DNA of 64,000 nucleotides from Coix lacryma-jobi var. lacryma-jobi (GCA_009763385.1 CM019826.1:82655942-82719941), one strand, 5' to 3'. Counted from the stretch's first letter, positions 1 through 12,304 are shown. Made by a program: numbers and translations. The notes: generated from the sequence alone by a model not told the origin.

Positions 1-103
1 GCGATACTCAACACATCAAACTGGCTTATATTTTCCCACCAGTCTTTGGAGAAACACCTTTAATTCGGTGAGGGGTGAGCTTGGTGTGTGTTTCCCCTTT
101 TAG
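1..103 (+). pseudogene. Ty1/copia polyprotein 3' end relic (element Z)
   Basis: This is the last ~30 codons of a copia RNase H domain, running into the window from the left. The bases resemble the ends of the better copies at 9576-9676 and 35085-35185, including the stretch encoding the terminal RGELGVCFPF and its TAG stop. Many substitutions and indels precede that stretch, so no frame is intact. It can only be a decayed fragment and marks the plus orientation of element Z. Confidence 0.8.
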
Positions 104-1614
104 ATGGGGAAACATTTTGATTTGTAAACGACCTTTTCGTTTCTCTTTGTTTCTTCTTTTGGTATCTTCTTGATCTTGTTGCATACACTTTACTTCTGAG
201 CTTCATGGATATAAAATCATAGATGTAAATTATGCTCTGTTTAGTATAATGCTCCTATGCGTTATGTTTAATACATGGATCTTATGCTCTTTCGATCAGT
301 ATACTGCTATGAGCTGAGCTATTGTGAAATGGGGAACTTGTTTAATGAACTTCCAACCTGAAAATGTTCCCCATCCGAGATGGTCAACTAGCTAGTGAAG
401 ATATGTTGAAATTCGCACTTGTGCTTTTCATATATCTATGTTGCTATGTCCTCTAGTTCTGGTTGATCACTTGCTTGGTCTATTCATATACTGCCTTTAA
501 TTTGAACAAGGTTAAGTGAATCAGAAAGTCAAAAAGAAAGAAAATGGGATTGCTGTCACACATCACAGTTTCGAAGACTTTTTCTCATTGCCTTGAGTTA
601 AATTGAGCTGTGTAGTGTAATGACCGAAACTGTTGCTGTAAGCTTCTATGCTTCTGCATAGGCGTTCGCACAGTTGAAAAGTTAGGCAAGACAAGCTTTC
701 AACCTCTCGCACTCAATGTTGAAAGTTAACTTTGTGTAATTTCCCGCTGCAAACTCCGATTAAAATTTTGAAATCACAAGTATTGCGTCAATTGATCTCA
801 GCATGATGATTGAACTTTGCTAGGGGTAGTTTCACTTTTATACATGCTTAGCACTTGTATGACTCCTGTTTAGACTTTTTAGTGCTATTTTGATGGTGAT
901 ACTTTTTGGCTAAAACTGTCTCCTTGCTCATATGTTCATATTCATATTTGGTGATAGTTTGACCTTTGTTAGCAATGTGGTGCTTCGTTGCGTCTATGGG
1001 ACTTATACTGTGTAGAGCATCTCTGGCATTCCTCTTACTATATTTCTGAAGCTGTAACTTGCATCTTGGACAATGCATTTTGGGAATGGGAGGACCTCTC
1101 TTGTTGGCGACGTTTGATGTTGCCTTGCAACTAAGGGGGAGATTTGACAACTCATGCCCCCATGTTTCAACTAAGGGGATCGAATCGTTTTGTTCACATG
1201 CAAGGGGAAGTTTGCTCGTGATCAATTTTTGGAATTTTCCATTTGTTGGAGGCTTGGCTTTGTGTTGAGCCTTTGTCCTCTAGCTTGAGGGACTAGCAGT
1301 CGCATCTTTGTTTCAGTTGGTTCAGTTGGTATCGAGTGCTGTTTCAGTTGGTGTCGGCTCTCTTTCTAGTTTTCGATTCACTTGCTAGCGGTGTTGAGCC
1401 TGTTTCTACCTCTTCTTGAGGGCTAGCTTGCTTTGCTTGGTTGCTTCGCGCCGTTGCCCATGTCTTTGGGAACCAAGTTGTTTTTGCTCTTTCCCACTTG
1501 ACCTTCTTCGGCTTTGCTATGCTTTTGGTCATTTGGTCAGAGTTCTCTCTTCTCCTTCTTCCTCCTTCTTATTTCTATTATGATTTGTGTATGTAGTTTG
1601 CCAATGCACTCATC
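104..1614 (+). other. Copia 3' non-coding region (element Z)
   Basis: This is non-coding sequence between the pol stop and the LTR. It matches the equivalent stretches at 9677-10982 and 35186-36844, including the 'tttgctaggggtagttcac'-like segment and the repeated 'gttgagcc...cttgagggactagca' phrases. No ORF here has protein-like features; the short ORFs are accidental. The last bases lead into a purine tract (1615-1623) that would be the plus-strand primer next to the 3' LTR. Confidence 0.65.
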
Positions 1615-1623
1615 AAGGGGAGA

Positions 1624-2462
1624 TTCGGATACATGGGTTATGCCGAGTCTGGAGTGATGAGTGATTGTCCACGGTTTGAGCGCGGTTCTTTGCTTGTGTT
1701 GTGCAGGTGTCCGAGCACGGATACCGTGATCAGAGGCAAGGTGAAGGTCAAGTAAGAACGTGCCGTGCCGATGGACCGAGAGTGGCGAAGGTCGAAGTGA
1801 GGCTGGACTGAGGGACCGGTGGCCTAGGATCAGCTATGTGGCTGCACCTGGGACAGCGACGACGAGACTTGCGGCACGGTTTTGTGCCTTGGTTGATGAC
1901 CTGGGGACATGTGTCGGTGGACGGGGTGCACGGCGTGCATCCCCCTCTACAGCTTCAGTTTTGGTGGTAAGCCAGAGAAAAATTTCGGGTGGACATTTCC
2001 AGGTTTGGCCTCAAAACCTGGGCCGGATGGTTTCCGGTTTGCCACAAAACTCGGGCTGAGGGGGGGACGTTTTCCAGGTTTGGGCCTCAAAACCTGGTGT
2101 TGCGGGTTGCCGTGATTTGGGGCACAAAACTCAGGCTTGGTGGGGCTGGTTTCCCCTGTTTGTCCCAAAACCGGGGTTGGCTTGAAGTCTGGTTTTTTCC
2201 CGGTTTTTGGGCTCAAACTGGGGGTGCGACGTCCAGGAAAGGACGCGGAGCTGTGGCGGCACTGGCGGCAATCGGAGGTTTGCGTCGAGGCAAGCTCCGA
2301 GTTGTGCGTGCGTGCCGTCGGATCCACTACCATTAGTTGGTCCGAATAACCTTAGGGTTTACTGTTCGCTCTGTAAGTCGTTAGGGGAGAGGTGGGAATT
2401 AGGAATAGTTTAGAATTAGGAAAGTAGGGGAGACACCCACCTCCCCATCTACTCAGTTATTG
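1624..2462 (+). repeat. Partial copia 3' LTR (element Z)
   Basis: It starts after the purine tract with a degraded form of the family LTR start (TGCGGATACATGGG). It follows the U3 half of the full LTR at 36855-38855, through the hairpin array, to the point where 'gggagacaccc' lies just after the TATA-like site. It then stops abruptly against the start of a second LTR at 2463. The R/U5 half is missing, so this is a truncated LTR, lost by insertion of element A or by recombination. Confidence 0.7.
1993..2232 (+). repeat. U3 hairpin array (Z LTR)
   Basis: There are about six diverged units, each of the form arm-GTTT-spacer-AAAAC-complementary arm. Arms of the type CCAGG/CCTGG and CCGG/CCGG are still visible. 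This is the most degraded of the arrays in the window. Confidence 0.6.
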
Positions 2463-2835
2463 TGCGATACATGGGTGTTATGTCGAGTTCTCTAAGTGAT
2501 GAGTGCTTGTCAACGGTTTGATGGCCCCGAGTGCTTTGGCTTGTGTTGGCGGTGTGCGAGCCGGAGACGTGAATCGAGGTCAAGGTGAGGTCAAGTAGAG
2601 ACGTGCCGTGCCGAGTGCCGAGAGCGTGAAGGTTCGACGTGAGGCTGGACTGAGGACCGGTGGCCTGCGATCATCTTGGTGGCTGGCACCCTGGGACAGC
2701 GATGAGCGAAGACTTGCGGGGCATGTGGTTGCTCTGGTCGAGGACCTGGGGACACGTGTCTGTGGATGGGGTGCACAGGGGTGCACCCTCTACAAGCTCC
2801 GGTTTGGTGGTTGAGCCAGAGAAAAACCCCGTGAC

Positions 2836-3065
2836 GGTTTTCCCGGTTTTGGGCCTCAAACCTGGGTGCGTTCGGGTTTGCCGAGTTGGGCCACAAAACT
2901 CGGGCTGAGGACGGTTCCAGTTTGCCCTCAAAACCTGGGTGTGGCAGGTTTCCCGAGTTTTGCCACAAAACTCGGGCGCTGAGGTTTTCCTGGTTTCAGG
3001 CCTCAACACCGGGTGTTGGCTGGAAAAGGCTGGTTTCCGTTTTGGGCCCAAAACCGGGGTGCAGA
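2836..3065 (+). repeat. U3 hairpin array (A LTR)
   Basis: Imperfect hairpin units of about 35-50 bp repeat here, with stems such as CCCGG/CCGGG and CGAG/CTCG around a GTTTTGGGCCTCAAAAC-like core. The array sits upstream of the TATA-like site, so in U3. Confidence 0.65.
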
Positions 3066-3832
3066 GCGAGGGCGCACGTGGCGCAATCGGAGGTTGCGTC
3101 GAGGCAACGCTTCGGTTTGTCGGCGTGGCCGTCGGATACACTCCACCGAGTTGGTCTCAGAATAACCCTAGGGTTTTAGCTGGTTTCACTCTGTTACGTA
3201 GTTAGGGGTGAGGGGAAGTAGGTTTAGTTTAGGATTAGGATAAAGTGGGGTGACCCCACCTCCCCATCCATCTCGTCCATTTGCTCTTTTGCCTTCTAGG
3301 TTTCCTGCCCTCTCAATTCCCCGCTGTAGCTAGCTGAGATCCGCAGAGAACCTTGCCTCTGTTCTGTTGATTTTGGGAAGGAGCTGTAACCTCACAATGG
3401 TAGCGTGTGGTAGCCACACAGTTGTCAGATCGATTTGTTGATTCACGTTTTGCTTCGTGTTCTTTGCGTTCTGCGTTTCTCCCATGTTTTTTTCCATCGC
3501 TCTCTCCCCTCTACTGCGTCCTTTGCGAATCCGTTTGAATCAACTTGTGTTCGTATTTGTTGAGGAGGTCATTTTGACCAAAGGAATTCATCTACCTCCT
3601 CACGACAGTAGATCGTGTTGATTTCGTTTTTGGATTCGAGCCTCTTGCTTCCTTGGCCATTCGTCTTCGATTGTTCTTCAATTCTGCAATCTAGGTTGAG
3701 TTTGAGGCCATGATCTCCTAGAGAGAGCTCACAACCTTGTTGTGACTCCTCTGCAAAATTTTAGAATTTCGGAGTTGATTTGGTCGGTTTTGGGCTTGAA
3801 TTTGGAGTTTGCTGACTCTGCGCTTCTCACCA

Positions 3833-4040
3833 CCCGGACTGTCCGGTAGAACACCCGGACTGTCCGGTAAGGTTGTCCTTCATATTTTGAGGCTGAATTA
3901 TCTTCCCTAGGTGTCTACTTGCTACTGTTAAGTTTCATAATTTTTGGACACGTTTGAAGGGTTTTTGGTATTTTCTCCCAAAACTGCGCTGGTCAGTGCA
4001 CCCCGGACATGTCCCGTTAAGGCACCTGGACATGTCGGTC
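3833..4040 (+). repeat. R/U5 palindromic motif array (A LTR)
   Basis: The near-palindrome CCGGACTGTCCGG occurs twice and CGGACATGTCC-like variants follow. It lies downstream of the TATA-like site and so within the predicted RNA leader. Other LTRs in the window carry different palindromes at the same place. Confidence 0.6.
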
Positions 4041-4397
4041 GGAAACTTTGGATTTTTGATCTGCAAATTTTTGAGACCTTCCGGGGGTGCTAGTACCTAG
4101 GGGTTCAAATTTCATAATTTGGACACCGTTTGGTACATCGTTTGTTTTTCTCCTAGGATTGGGGTCACTGCAGTTTTGCATTTTGCCCGAGGCTCTTTGC
4201 ACTTGAGTATTGTCCCGCGGTGCTTTTCTTGAAAGCATCCACCCTACTTATAGGGTCGTGTACACTACCAAGTCCTTGTCTTGCTTTTGGGGTTACTCCT
4301 GGACAAGGGCCATCGATTTTCTTGGAAGAAATTTAGCTCCCATTCACCCCCCCCCCCCTCTGGTCCGCCGATTCGGTCCTTCAATGTTCTCTTTGGC

Positions 4398-4897
4398 NNN
4401 NNNNNNNNNNNNNNNNNNNNNNNNNNNNNNNNNNNNNNNNNNNNNNNNNNNNNNNNNNNNNNNNNNNNNNNNNNNNNNNNNNNNNNNNNNNNNNNNNNNN
4501 NNNNNNNNNNNNNNNNNNNNNNNNNNNNNNNNNNNNNNNNNNNNNNNNNNNNNNNNNNNNNNNNNNNNNNNNNNNNNNNNNNNNNNNNNNNNNNNNNNNN
4601 NNNNNNNNNNNNNNNNNNNNNNNNNNNNNNNNNNNNNNNNNNNNNNNNNNNNNNNNNNNNNNNNNNNNNNNNNNNNNNNNNNNNNNNNNNNNNNNNNNNN
4701 NNNNNNNNNNNNNNNNNNNNNNNNNNNNNNNNNNNNNNNNNNNNNNNNNNNNNNNNNNNNNNNNNNNNNNNNNNNNNNNNNNNNNNNNNNNNNNNNNNNN
4801 NNNNNNNNNNNNNNNNNNNNNNNNNNNNNNNNNNNNNNNNNNNNNNNNNNNNNNNNNNNNNNNNNNNNNNNNNNNNNNNNNNNNNNNNNNNNNNNNN
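4398..4897. other. Assembly gap, 500 N
   Basis: Exactly 500 unknown bases separate the A LTR from the middle of gag. The primer binding site and gag start of element A are lost in it. All three gaps have this length, which suggests a placeholder rather than a measured size. Confidence 0.98.
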
Positions 4898-6935
4898 TTT
4901 GGTTTCTGGCTCTTCTCCTAACTCTTCTGCTGGTTTTGCTCTGTCTTCTCTCTTTTCTGTTACAGAGGACCAGCTGGAGTCTTTGGGGGACGACGAGTTG
5001 GCTCTGCTTGCCAACCGGTTCTCGCGGTTTCACAACAACCGCATGAACCGTCGCCGCGGAGGAGGACGCTCAGGATGCTATGAGTGCGGCGACCCCGACC
5101 ACTTCATCGCCAACTGCCCCAAGAAGAACAAGCATTCGGGGAAGGGCGATCATGGGCACAAGTTCGACTCCGGAAAGCATAAGGAGAAGTACGTCCCTCC
5201 GAGGCGCAAGAAGAGGGGCGACTTCGACAAGGAGTACATCAAGAAGAAGTACTTGGAGAAGGCTCAGGCTGAGCAGCGCGCGTTCTTCGCCACGCTCAGC
5301 GACGTCGACGGCTCGGATGACGACTCCGCTTCATCAAGCGACGACGAGTCCGAGAAGAAGAAGAGGATCGAGGACAAGCTGAACGGTCTCTGCTTCTTCG
5401 CCGACGACGACGGCTTCTGCACCATGGCGCTTGGTGATGAGGTCAGAGGCGAGCTGGAGCACACCCCTTAGAACGACGACGACGATGACACCTCCCAGGT
5501 ATCTCTCACCTACGATGATCTCTCTGCCGAGGTTGAGAAGCTTACTGCCACGCTCCTTAGTCAGGACAAGTTGCTTAGGCGTGCCGCTAGAGAGCGCAAG
5601 GAGTTTAGGCAGAAGTGGGAGGACACGGTGAGAGAGCTTGAGTTCGCTGGGTCCACCGTGGTTGTGTCGGAGGAGGTTGAGTGTGAGTCGTGCACCACGC
5701 ACATGACTGACCTTCTCACTTTGAGAGGAAAGTATGCTGCGTTGGTTGGAGAGCTGGATGAGCTGAGGGCCAGACCCTCTTTGCTAGGTGCTTGCAAGAC
5801 CTGTCCTGGCTTGCAAACCGAGTTGGCAGAGAAGAATGCCAAGATTGAGTCTCTTGAGAAGGCCAGCTCGGGTAGCACTTGTGTGACTAGGTGCGCTTTG
5901 TGCGAGGGTTTGGAGATGGAGATTGCCAATGTGAAGCATGGCAAGATGCAAACCGAGGAAGAAAACACATACCTTCGGACCATCTTGTCATGGGTATCTT
6001 GTAGTGAGCTGCAGCTCGGGATGATGATCTCCCAATTCAAGCGAGCTGCTGGAGGTCCTGGTGTAGGTTTTGCTCAGGGTGTTGATCTTTCTGCCTTTGG
6101 GAAGATTGCAGAGTCGAGTAGTATGAATCCGAGTGAGAAGCCCAACTCCATCACTACTCCCAAACTTACCAAGCTTCCACCTAAAGAGCCTCTCAAACCT
6201 ACCACCAAGGATGGGGTGTTTGAAGAACCTCCGAGAGCTCCACCCAAGAACCAAGTGTGGCATCCCAAACCCAACCACCTAAAGAACAAGCTGGATACAA
6301 TGCCACCTATCCAGGAGTAGTTGCCACAGAAGGGCAAAGTGATCCACACCCACAGCCATGAGTACCAACAACCCCCTTTGCGTGCGGTGAGGTATCATTG
6401 TGATTTCTGTGGGAGAGATGGACACGTGAGCGAGTTCTGCTTTCGGCACAAGAGAGAGGCGCGCCGTGCTCAGGAGATGGACAACCCGGACATGTACCAC
6501 CCTTTCCATGGTGTGCATGTGCCGAACATCCAGAAGAGAGCTGCTAGGCCCAGAGGTCCAGAACCTCAAGTTCCCAGGCCTAGGCAGCAGAGAGCTCCGA
6601 GGAGAGATGCTAGGCCTAGAGGCACAGTGCCTCAAGTTGCTAGGCCTAGGCCTCGTAGAGAGCGTGCCCGACGGGGTCCTGCTTTTGCAGACTACGGACT
6701 CCGTGGCGGAGGCTTTGTTGAGCGTTTTCTCCCACCGCATTTGGAGTATTGCGGTGAGCGTTTATTCCCCAGCGGACCATGTTTTCCTGTGCGTGGTGAT
6801 CGCTCTCTTCGTAGACAGTCTAGGAATGGTTTTTCTGCTAACCGTTCTTTTGAGCAACCGGACCAACACTGGTATTCCCCTTACTTCACTAACCCCAGTG
6901 TTGGACCGTATGCTCACCCTATGTCTTTTTATTGA
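4898..6935 (+). pseudogene. gag: Copia Gag (element A), broken
   Basis: This frame encodes the second half of a SIRE/Maximus-type Gag, the RNA-binding capsid protein that packages element RNA. A first CX2CX4HX4C zinc knuckle (CYECGDPDHFIANC) is followed by a Lys-rich stretch, an acidic DDDSASSSDDE patch and a coiled-coil region. A second knuckle (CDFCGRDGHVSEFC) and an Arg/Pro-rich tail end it. TAG stops at 5469-5471 and 6318-6320 interrupt the frame, so the copy is dead. The N-terminus lies in the gap. The frame ends at TGA 6933-6935, and a second in-frame stop follows before the protease, as in element D. Confidence 0.85.
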
Positions 6936-6944
6936 TGTAGGTAA

Positions 6945-9676
6945 AACGGTTGGAGGACATTTGGTTGGTGGATTCCGGTTGCTCGAGGCACATGACCGGG
7001 AACGCCAAGTGGTTCTCCAGCCTTAGTCCTGTTGCCGAAAAGGAGTACATAACCTTCGGCGACAATAGCAAGGGTAAGGTATTGTCTCGCGGGTCAGTGC
7101 GAGTTAATGAGCACTTTGTGTTGCGCGATGTTGCTCTTGTTTCTAACTTCCATTTTAACCTTCTTTCTGTTTCGCAACTTTTTGACGACGACTATGAGAT
7201 TCGTTTTAAACCGAATCTCAGTCGTATTTTGGACCCTCAGGGCAATCTTGTATGTTTGATTTCGCCCTTTGGGAAAGTCTTTCGTGCGAATTTCTCGGAG
7301 TCTTTTGGCACTTCCCGCTGTCTTGTGGCTAGTCCTTCTTCCTCTGATCTTTGGAAGTGGCATAGGAGGCTCGGTCATTTAAGCTTCGACTTGCTTGCAA
7401 GACTTAGCTCACTTGGCCTAATCCGAGGATTGCCTAAGCTTTCGATGGAGAAGGATCTAGTTTGTCATTCTTGTAGACATGGGAAGATGGTTGCTGCTCC
7501 CCACCATCCAGTGACTTAGGTCATGACCAAGCGCCCTGGAGAGCTTTTGCACATGGACCTTGTTGGTCCGGCTCGGGTGAGCTCGGTTGGGGGGAAGTGG
7601 TATGTACTTGTTGTTGTTGATGACTTTTCGAGATATTCGTGGGTCTTCTTTTTAGCTGAGAAGACCGAGACTTTCTCCTTTGCTCGTAATCTGATTTTGT
7701 GTCTTCAGAACGAGTTCCCTTTGAACTCGATGCGAGCAATTCGGAGTGATAATGGTTCCGAATTTAAAAATTCGGATTTTGAGAAGTTTTGTAACTCTTT
7801 GGGTTTAGAGCACCAGTTTTCTTCCCCTTACACACCGCCTCAAAATGGTGTTGTAGAAAGGAAGAATCGGACCCTTGTTGAGATGGCCAGGACGATGCTC
7901 GATGAGCATAGGACTCCTAGGTGTTACTGGGCCGAGGCTATGAACTCTGCGTGCTACATTTCAAATCGCATTTTTCTGAGAGCTTTCTTGAAGAAAACCT
8001 CTTATGAGTTGTGTTTTGGTAAACAGCCCAAAGTGAGTTATTTTAGAGTCTTCAGTTGCCATTGTTTTATATTAAAGAAAGGCAACCTGGACAAGTTTGA
8101 GTCTCGTTCTTCTGACGGTGTGTTTTTGGGTTATGGCACTCACACTCGAGCTTATCGTGTACTTAACCTTGACACTAACCGAGTCATGGAGACATCAGAT
8201 GTCACCTTCGACGAGAGAACTTTGAGCGAAATCGGGTTTGGGTTCTAGTTCCACCTCCACCTGACTGTAAGCCTATTGGGACAAAATGGGTTTTCAAAAA
8301 CAAGCAAGGAGAGGATGGCCACGTTGTGAGAAACAAGGCCAGGCTTGTAGCAAAGGGTTATAGTCAGAAGGAGGGGATAGACTATGAGGAGACATTTGCT
8401 CCTGTAGCTCGTTTGGAGGCTATTAGGATACTCTTGGCTTTTGCTGCATCCAAAGGTTTCAAACTTTTTCAAATGGATGTCAAGAGTGCCTTCTTAAACG
8501 GCTAAATAGAAGAGGAGGTTTATGTTGAGCAACCCCCCGGTTTTGAAAATCCCAAGTTTCCAAACCATGTTTTTTAAACTCCACAAAGCTTTATATGGTT
8601 TGAAACAAGCCCCTAGAGCCTAGTATGATAGGTTGAAAACCTTTTTGCTTGCTAAGGGTTTTAAAATGGGATGTGTAGATAAGACGCTTTTTCTCCTCAG
8701 GCAAGGCAAAGATACACTCTTGGTCCAGATTTACGTGGATGATATCATTTTCGGTGGTTCTTCTCACGCTTTGGTTGCCAAGTTTGCAGATACTATGAGC
8801 AAGGAGTTCGAGATGAGCATGATGGGCGAACTGACATTCTTTCTCGGGTTGCAAATTAAGCAATCCCGGGAGGGGACGTTTGTGCACCAGGGCAAGTACA
8901 CCAAGGACTTGCTGAAGCGGTTCGATATGGGTGAGGCCAAGCCTCTTCCAACACCCATGTCGACGATGAGTGCCCTGGATGCGGACGTAGATGGAGAAGC
9001 AGTGGACCAGAAGGAATACCGCAGCATGATTGGATCGCTGCTCTATCTGACGGCGACACGCCCGAACATCCAGTTCGCGGTGTGTCTGTGCGCGCGCTTT
9101 CAGGCATCGCCGCGCACTTCTCACCATCAGGCGGTGAAGCACATCTTCAGGTACCTTCGTTTCACACCTGAGTTCGGGATTTGGTATTCTGCTTCCTCCA
9201 CCCTCTCCCTTTGCGGTTATTCGGATGCCGATTTTGCTGGTTGCCGTATTGATCGCAAGTCCACTTCTGGGACTTGCCAGTTTATTGGTTCCTCTCTTGT
9301 ATCGTGGTCTTCTAGCAAGCAGTCTAGTGTCGCTCAGTCTACCACGGAGGCTGAGTATGTTGCTGCGGCTAGCTGCTGTTCCCAGTTACTCTGGATGATG
9401 GCCACTTTGCGTGATTTTGGTGTGAGCTTTTCTCGCGTGCCTTTGCTTTGTGACAGCACGAGTGCTATTAGCGTTGCTAAGAACCCCGTGCTTCACTCGA
9501 AAACCAAACACATTGATGTGCGCTTTCATTTCTTGCGAGACCACCAGGAGAAGGGTGATATCGACCTTCGCCATGTCGATACTCATCACCAACTGGCTGA
9601 TATTTTCACCAAGCCTTTAGACGAATCAACCTTTAATCGGTTGAGGGGTGAGCTTGGTGTGTGTTTCCCCTTTTAG
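6945..9676 (+). pseudogene. pol: Copia protease-integrase-RT-RNase H (element A), broken
   Basis: The order protease, integrase, reverse transcriptase, RNase H is that of Ty1/copia. The protease has DSG at 6971 (VDSGCSRHMTGN). The integrase has an HHCC zinc region and a D,D35E triad at codons 7556, 7748 and 7856. The RT has YVDD at 8732-8743. The end is the RNase H domain with TTEAEY and LADIFTKPL. Lesions: TAG 7517-7519, a deletion of about 0.46 kb near 8215 joining the integrase tail to the RT start out of frame, TAA 8503-8505, a 1-bp insertion in a T run near 8575, and TAG near 8615. A base missing near 6944 also puts pol out of frame with gag. It cannot make a working polyprotein. Confidence 0.9.
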
Positions 9677-10982
9677 TTGGGGGAAACATTTTGGATCTTA
9701 TATAGATTGCCTTTTTTGTTTGTCTTTCTTTCCTTTTGCATTTTGGCATACGCATTTACATTCTGAGTTTCATGTTTATAATCACTAGAGTGTAACTATG
9801 CTCTATTTTAGTATGCTCCGATGCTTATGTTGATACTTGTAGCTTATGCTCCTTCTGATCACTAGTACATGTTATGAGCTGAGCTATTTTGGAATGGTGA
9901 ATTTTGCTTAATGTATATAAAATCTGAAAATGTTCACCATTGAGATATGCAACTAGCATGTGTAGGGCGTGTTGAGTCCATTCCTGCTTTTCATATATGC
10001 TAGGTTGCTATGTCTCTAGTTCTGAGTCATTCACTTGCTTGGTCTGCTCATATCATGTTTAAAATTGGAACCAACTTTTAGTGAATTGAAAAGATCGAGA
10101 TGGGATTGCTTGTCAACACCTCACGGTATCGAGACTGTTTCTCATTGCACTTTGAGTTAAACTTGAGCTGTGAAGTGTATGACCGAAACCGTAGCTTTAA
10201 GCTTCTGATTGCTTCGGCATAGGCTTCGCTCGGTTGAAAAGTTAGGCAATGACAAGCTTTCAACCTCTCGCAATCACATGCTAAATAATTAAACTTGTGA
10301 ATTCTTTACCGCTGCAACTCTGACATAGAACTGAAATCACAAGTATATGCTTCATTCCTATGCATGATGATTGAACTTTGCTAGGGGTAGTTCACCTTGT
10401 ATATATGTTTAAGCACTTGTCTGGATTCCTTCTATACATGTCCAGTGCTTTTTTTATGGTGACTATCTTTTTGGCTAAAAACTGCTCACTTGCTCATATG
10501 CTTCATATTTCGTATGTGTGATCAGTTTGAGCCTTCGCTATTCGAGTGCTTAGTTGTGTCATTGGAGCTATACCGATTAGAGCATTTTTGCTCTCTTTTG
10601 ATTATATGCCTGAAACTCCTAACTTGCATTTCTGACTTCATATGCATTTTTGAAGGGGGAGTTGTGTTGGTTCAGGGCAAGAGTTTGTGCTTGATAAGTG
10701 CATTTTCAACTAAGGGGGAGAGTTATGAAAAATCATGGTGTGCTCTGGTCGATTGACTGGTGACTCTGTGCGGTTCTGTTTGGTTGACTGTCACTCGGTT
10801 CGGCTGACTGGTGCTCTGTTCGGTTGACCGAGGGGGAGTTCCCAGGAGCCTCAAACTGGAGCCCCGAGCCTTGCTGCTTGCTTCTTGCTGGCTGAAAGGT
10901 TTTTTTTTGGTATCGAGCTTTATTTGCTAGTGGTGTTGAGCCTGTTCTACCTCTTCTTGAGGGCTAGCTTTGCTTTGCTTGG
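9677..10982 (+). other. Copia 3' non-coding region (element A), truncated
   Basis: It follows the pol stop and is close to the equivalent region of element B (35186-36844). It ends abruptly at 'gctttgcttgg', where B continues for about 170 bp to its purine tract and LTR. The next base starts an LTR in the opposite orientation, so A has lost its own 3' LTR here. No coding sequence is seen. Confidence 0.7.
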
Positions 10983-11254
10983 TGAAGGACCGAGAAGCAA
11001 CCAGAAAGCGACCAGAGGGGGGGGTGAATGGGAGCTTCAAAATTTCCTTACGGAAACTAGTAGCCACTGTCCCAAGAATCAACCCCAGAAGCAAACCCTA
11101 GAGCTTGCTAATGTCCACGACCCTAGATGTAGGGTGGATGCTTCCAAGAAGCACAGCGGGACACTACACAACTCTAGAAAGCCAACGCAAAAGACGGAAA
11201 TCAAATCCGTCAACGAACGAGCGAACCGCGAACGAAACCGTGTGAAAACAGTAG

Positions 11255-11535
11255 CATCGGATGCTGCCTGCGTCCGATGCCAGACCACCGGACGCGTCCG
11301 TTGCGAAAACAGCCTCTCGGGAACCTTACTGTTCCACCATCGGACGCTGTGAACAGTGAACAACCAGCGTCCGATGCTTTGGCTCCGGCGCGTCCGATGG
11401 CCAACGGACGCGTCCGATGCCTAGCGTCCGATGTCACTACAAACGCTCAGAAAAGTGACACGCGTCACCGGAGCGTCCGACGCTTAGAACCCTAGCATCC
11501 GATGCTCCCGTGTCAGCGTCCGATGCCCCCGAAAA
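11255..11535 (-). repeat. R/U5 palindromic motif array (10983-13004 LTR)
   Basis: CATCGGACGC and its complement GCGTCCGATG occur repeatedly in both orientations, in places fused as CGGACGCGTCCG. The same subfamily motif fills the LTR of element B (38313-38595). Confidence 0.75.
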
Positions 11536-12304
11536 CTGTGCGGTTCTTTGATGATTCAACCCGATTTCCTCCGAATCAAAAGCTCTAGGCCTGGGATTCG
11601 ATCTGAGGGGTTACAAGGATGTTAGTGAGCTATCTCTAAGAGATCATGGCTCGAACCTAACTCCAAATCGGTGAATCAAGAATTTTCGGGACAAGGAAGC
11701 AAAAACACGATCCCAAACAAAAATCGATCGATCTCCTAGACCGTGAGGTTAGAGGTTAATTCCTTCGGTGGAAAGAAGTGCCTCATGATCTAGAACAACT
11801 TGGTTCAAACGGTTTTGCAAAAGATGAACCAACCAAAGAGATCAAGCGACGGGAAGAACGTGGAGAAAAAGGATTCCGCGAAGAACACCAATGAAACGCG
11901 AATCACAACCACGATCTTGCAGCCGAAGCGCAAACACACGCTACGACAAGGAGGTTACGGCCTCCTTTCCTCAAAATCACCAGTACACAGAGTCAAGTCT
12001 CTCTGCGGATCTCAGCAGGCTACAGCAGGGGATGGGAGAGCAAGAAACCCTAAGTGTGAAAGAGCAAAATGACTGAGATAATGGGAGGAGGGTGTCTCCC
12101 CAACTACTTATACTAATTCTAGACTAAGTCTATTTCCTACTCTACCCCTCTCTAAACTAATTACAGAGCGAACCAGCTAAACCCTAAGGTTATTCTGGAC
12201 CAACTCGGTGGTAGGTGTATCCGACGGCCACGCCCGCACAAGTCGTCCGCGTTGCCTTCACGCAACCTTCCGATTGCCGCCACGTGCCGCCCTCGCTCTG
12301 CACC

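Larger units (their letters stand above)
2463..4383 (+). repeat. Copia 5' LTR (element A), 1921 bp
   Basis: It starts TGCGATACATGGG and ends GGTCCTTCA, matching the ends that the GAATA-flanked solo LTR (58274-60357) defines on the opposite strand. In order it holds a U3 hairpin array, a TATA-like GGATAAAG near 3237, a long leader region, a CCGGACTGTCCGG-type palindrome array near 3833, and a run of twelve C just before the end. The primer binding site is not visible before the gap at 4398. The matching 3' LTR is not in the window. Confidence 0.8.

Noticed and set aside
1760..3205. Short ORFs in both LTRs on the left
   Set aside because: They run through hairpin repeats and give repetitive peptides such as GLKTW; they are by-products of the repeat.
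5080..5382. Ser/Arg-rich 100-codon ORF
   Set aside because: It overlaps the zinc-knuckle region of copia Gag in another frame and reflects the codon bias of the Gag frame.
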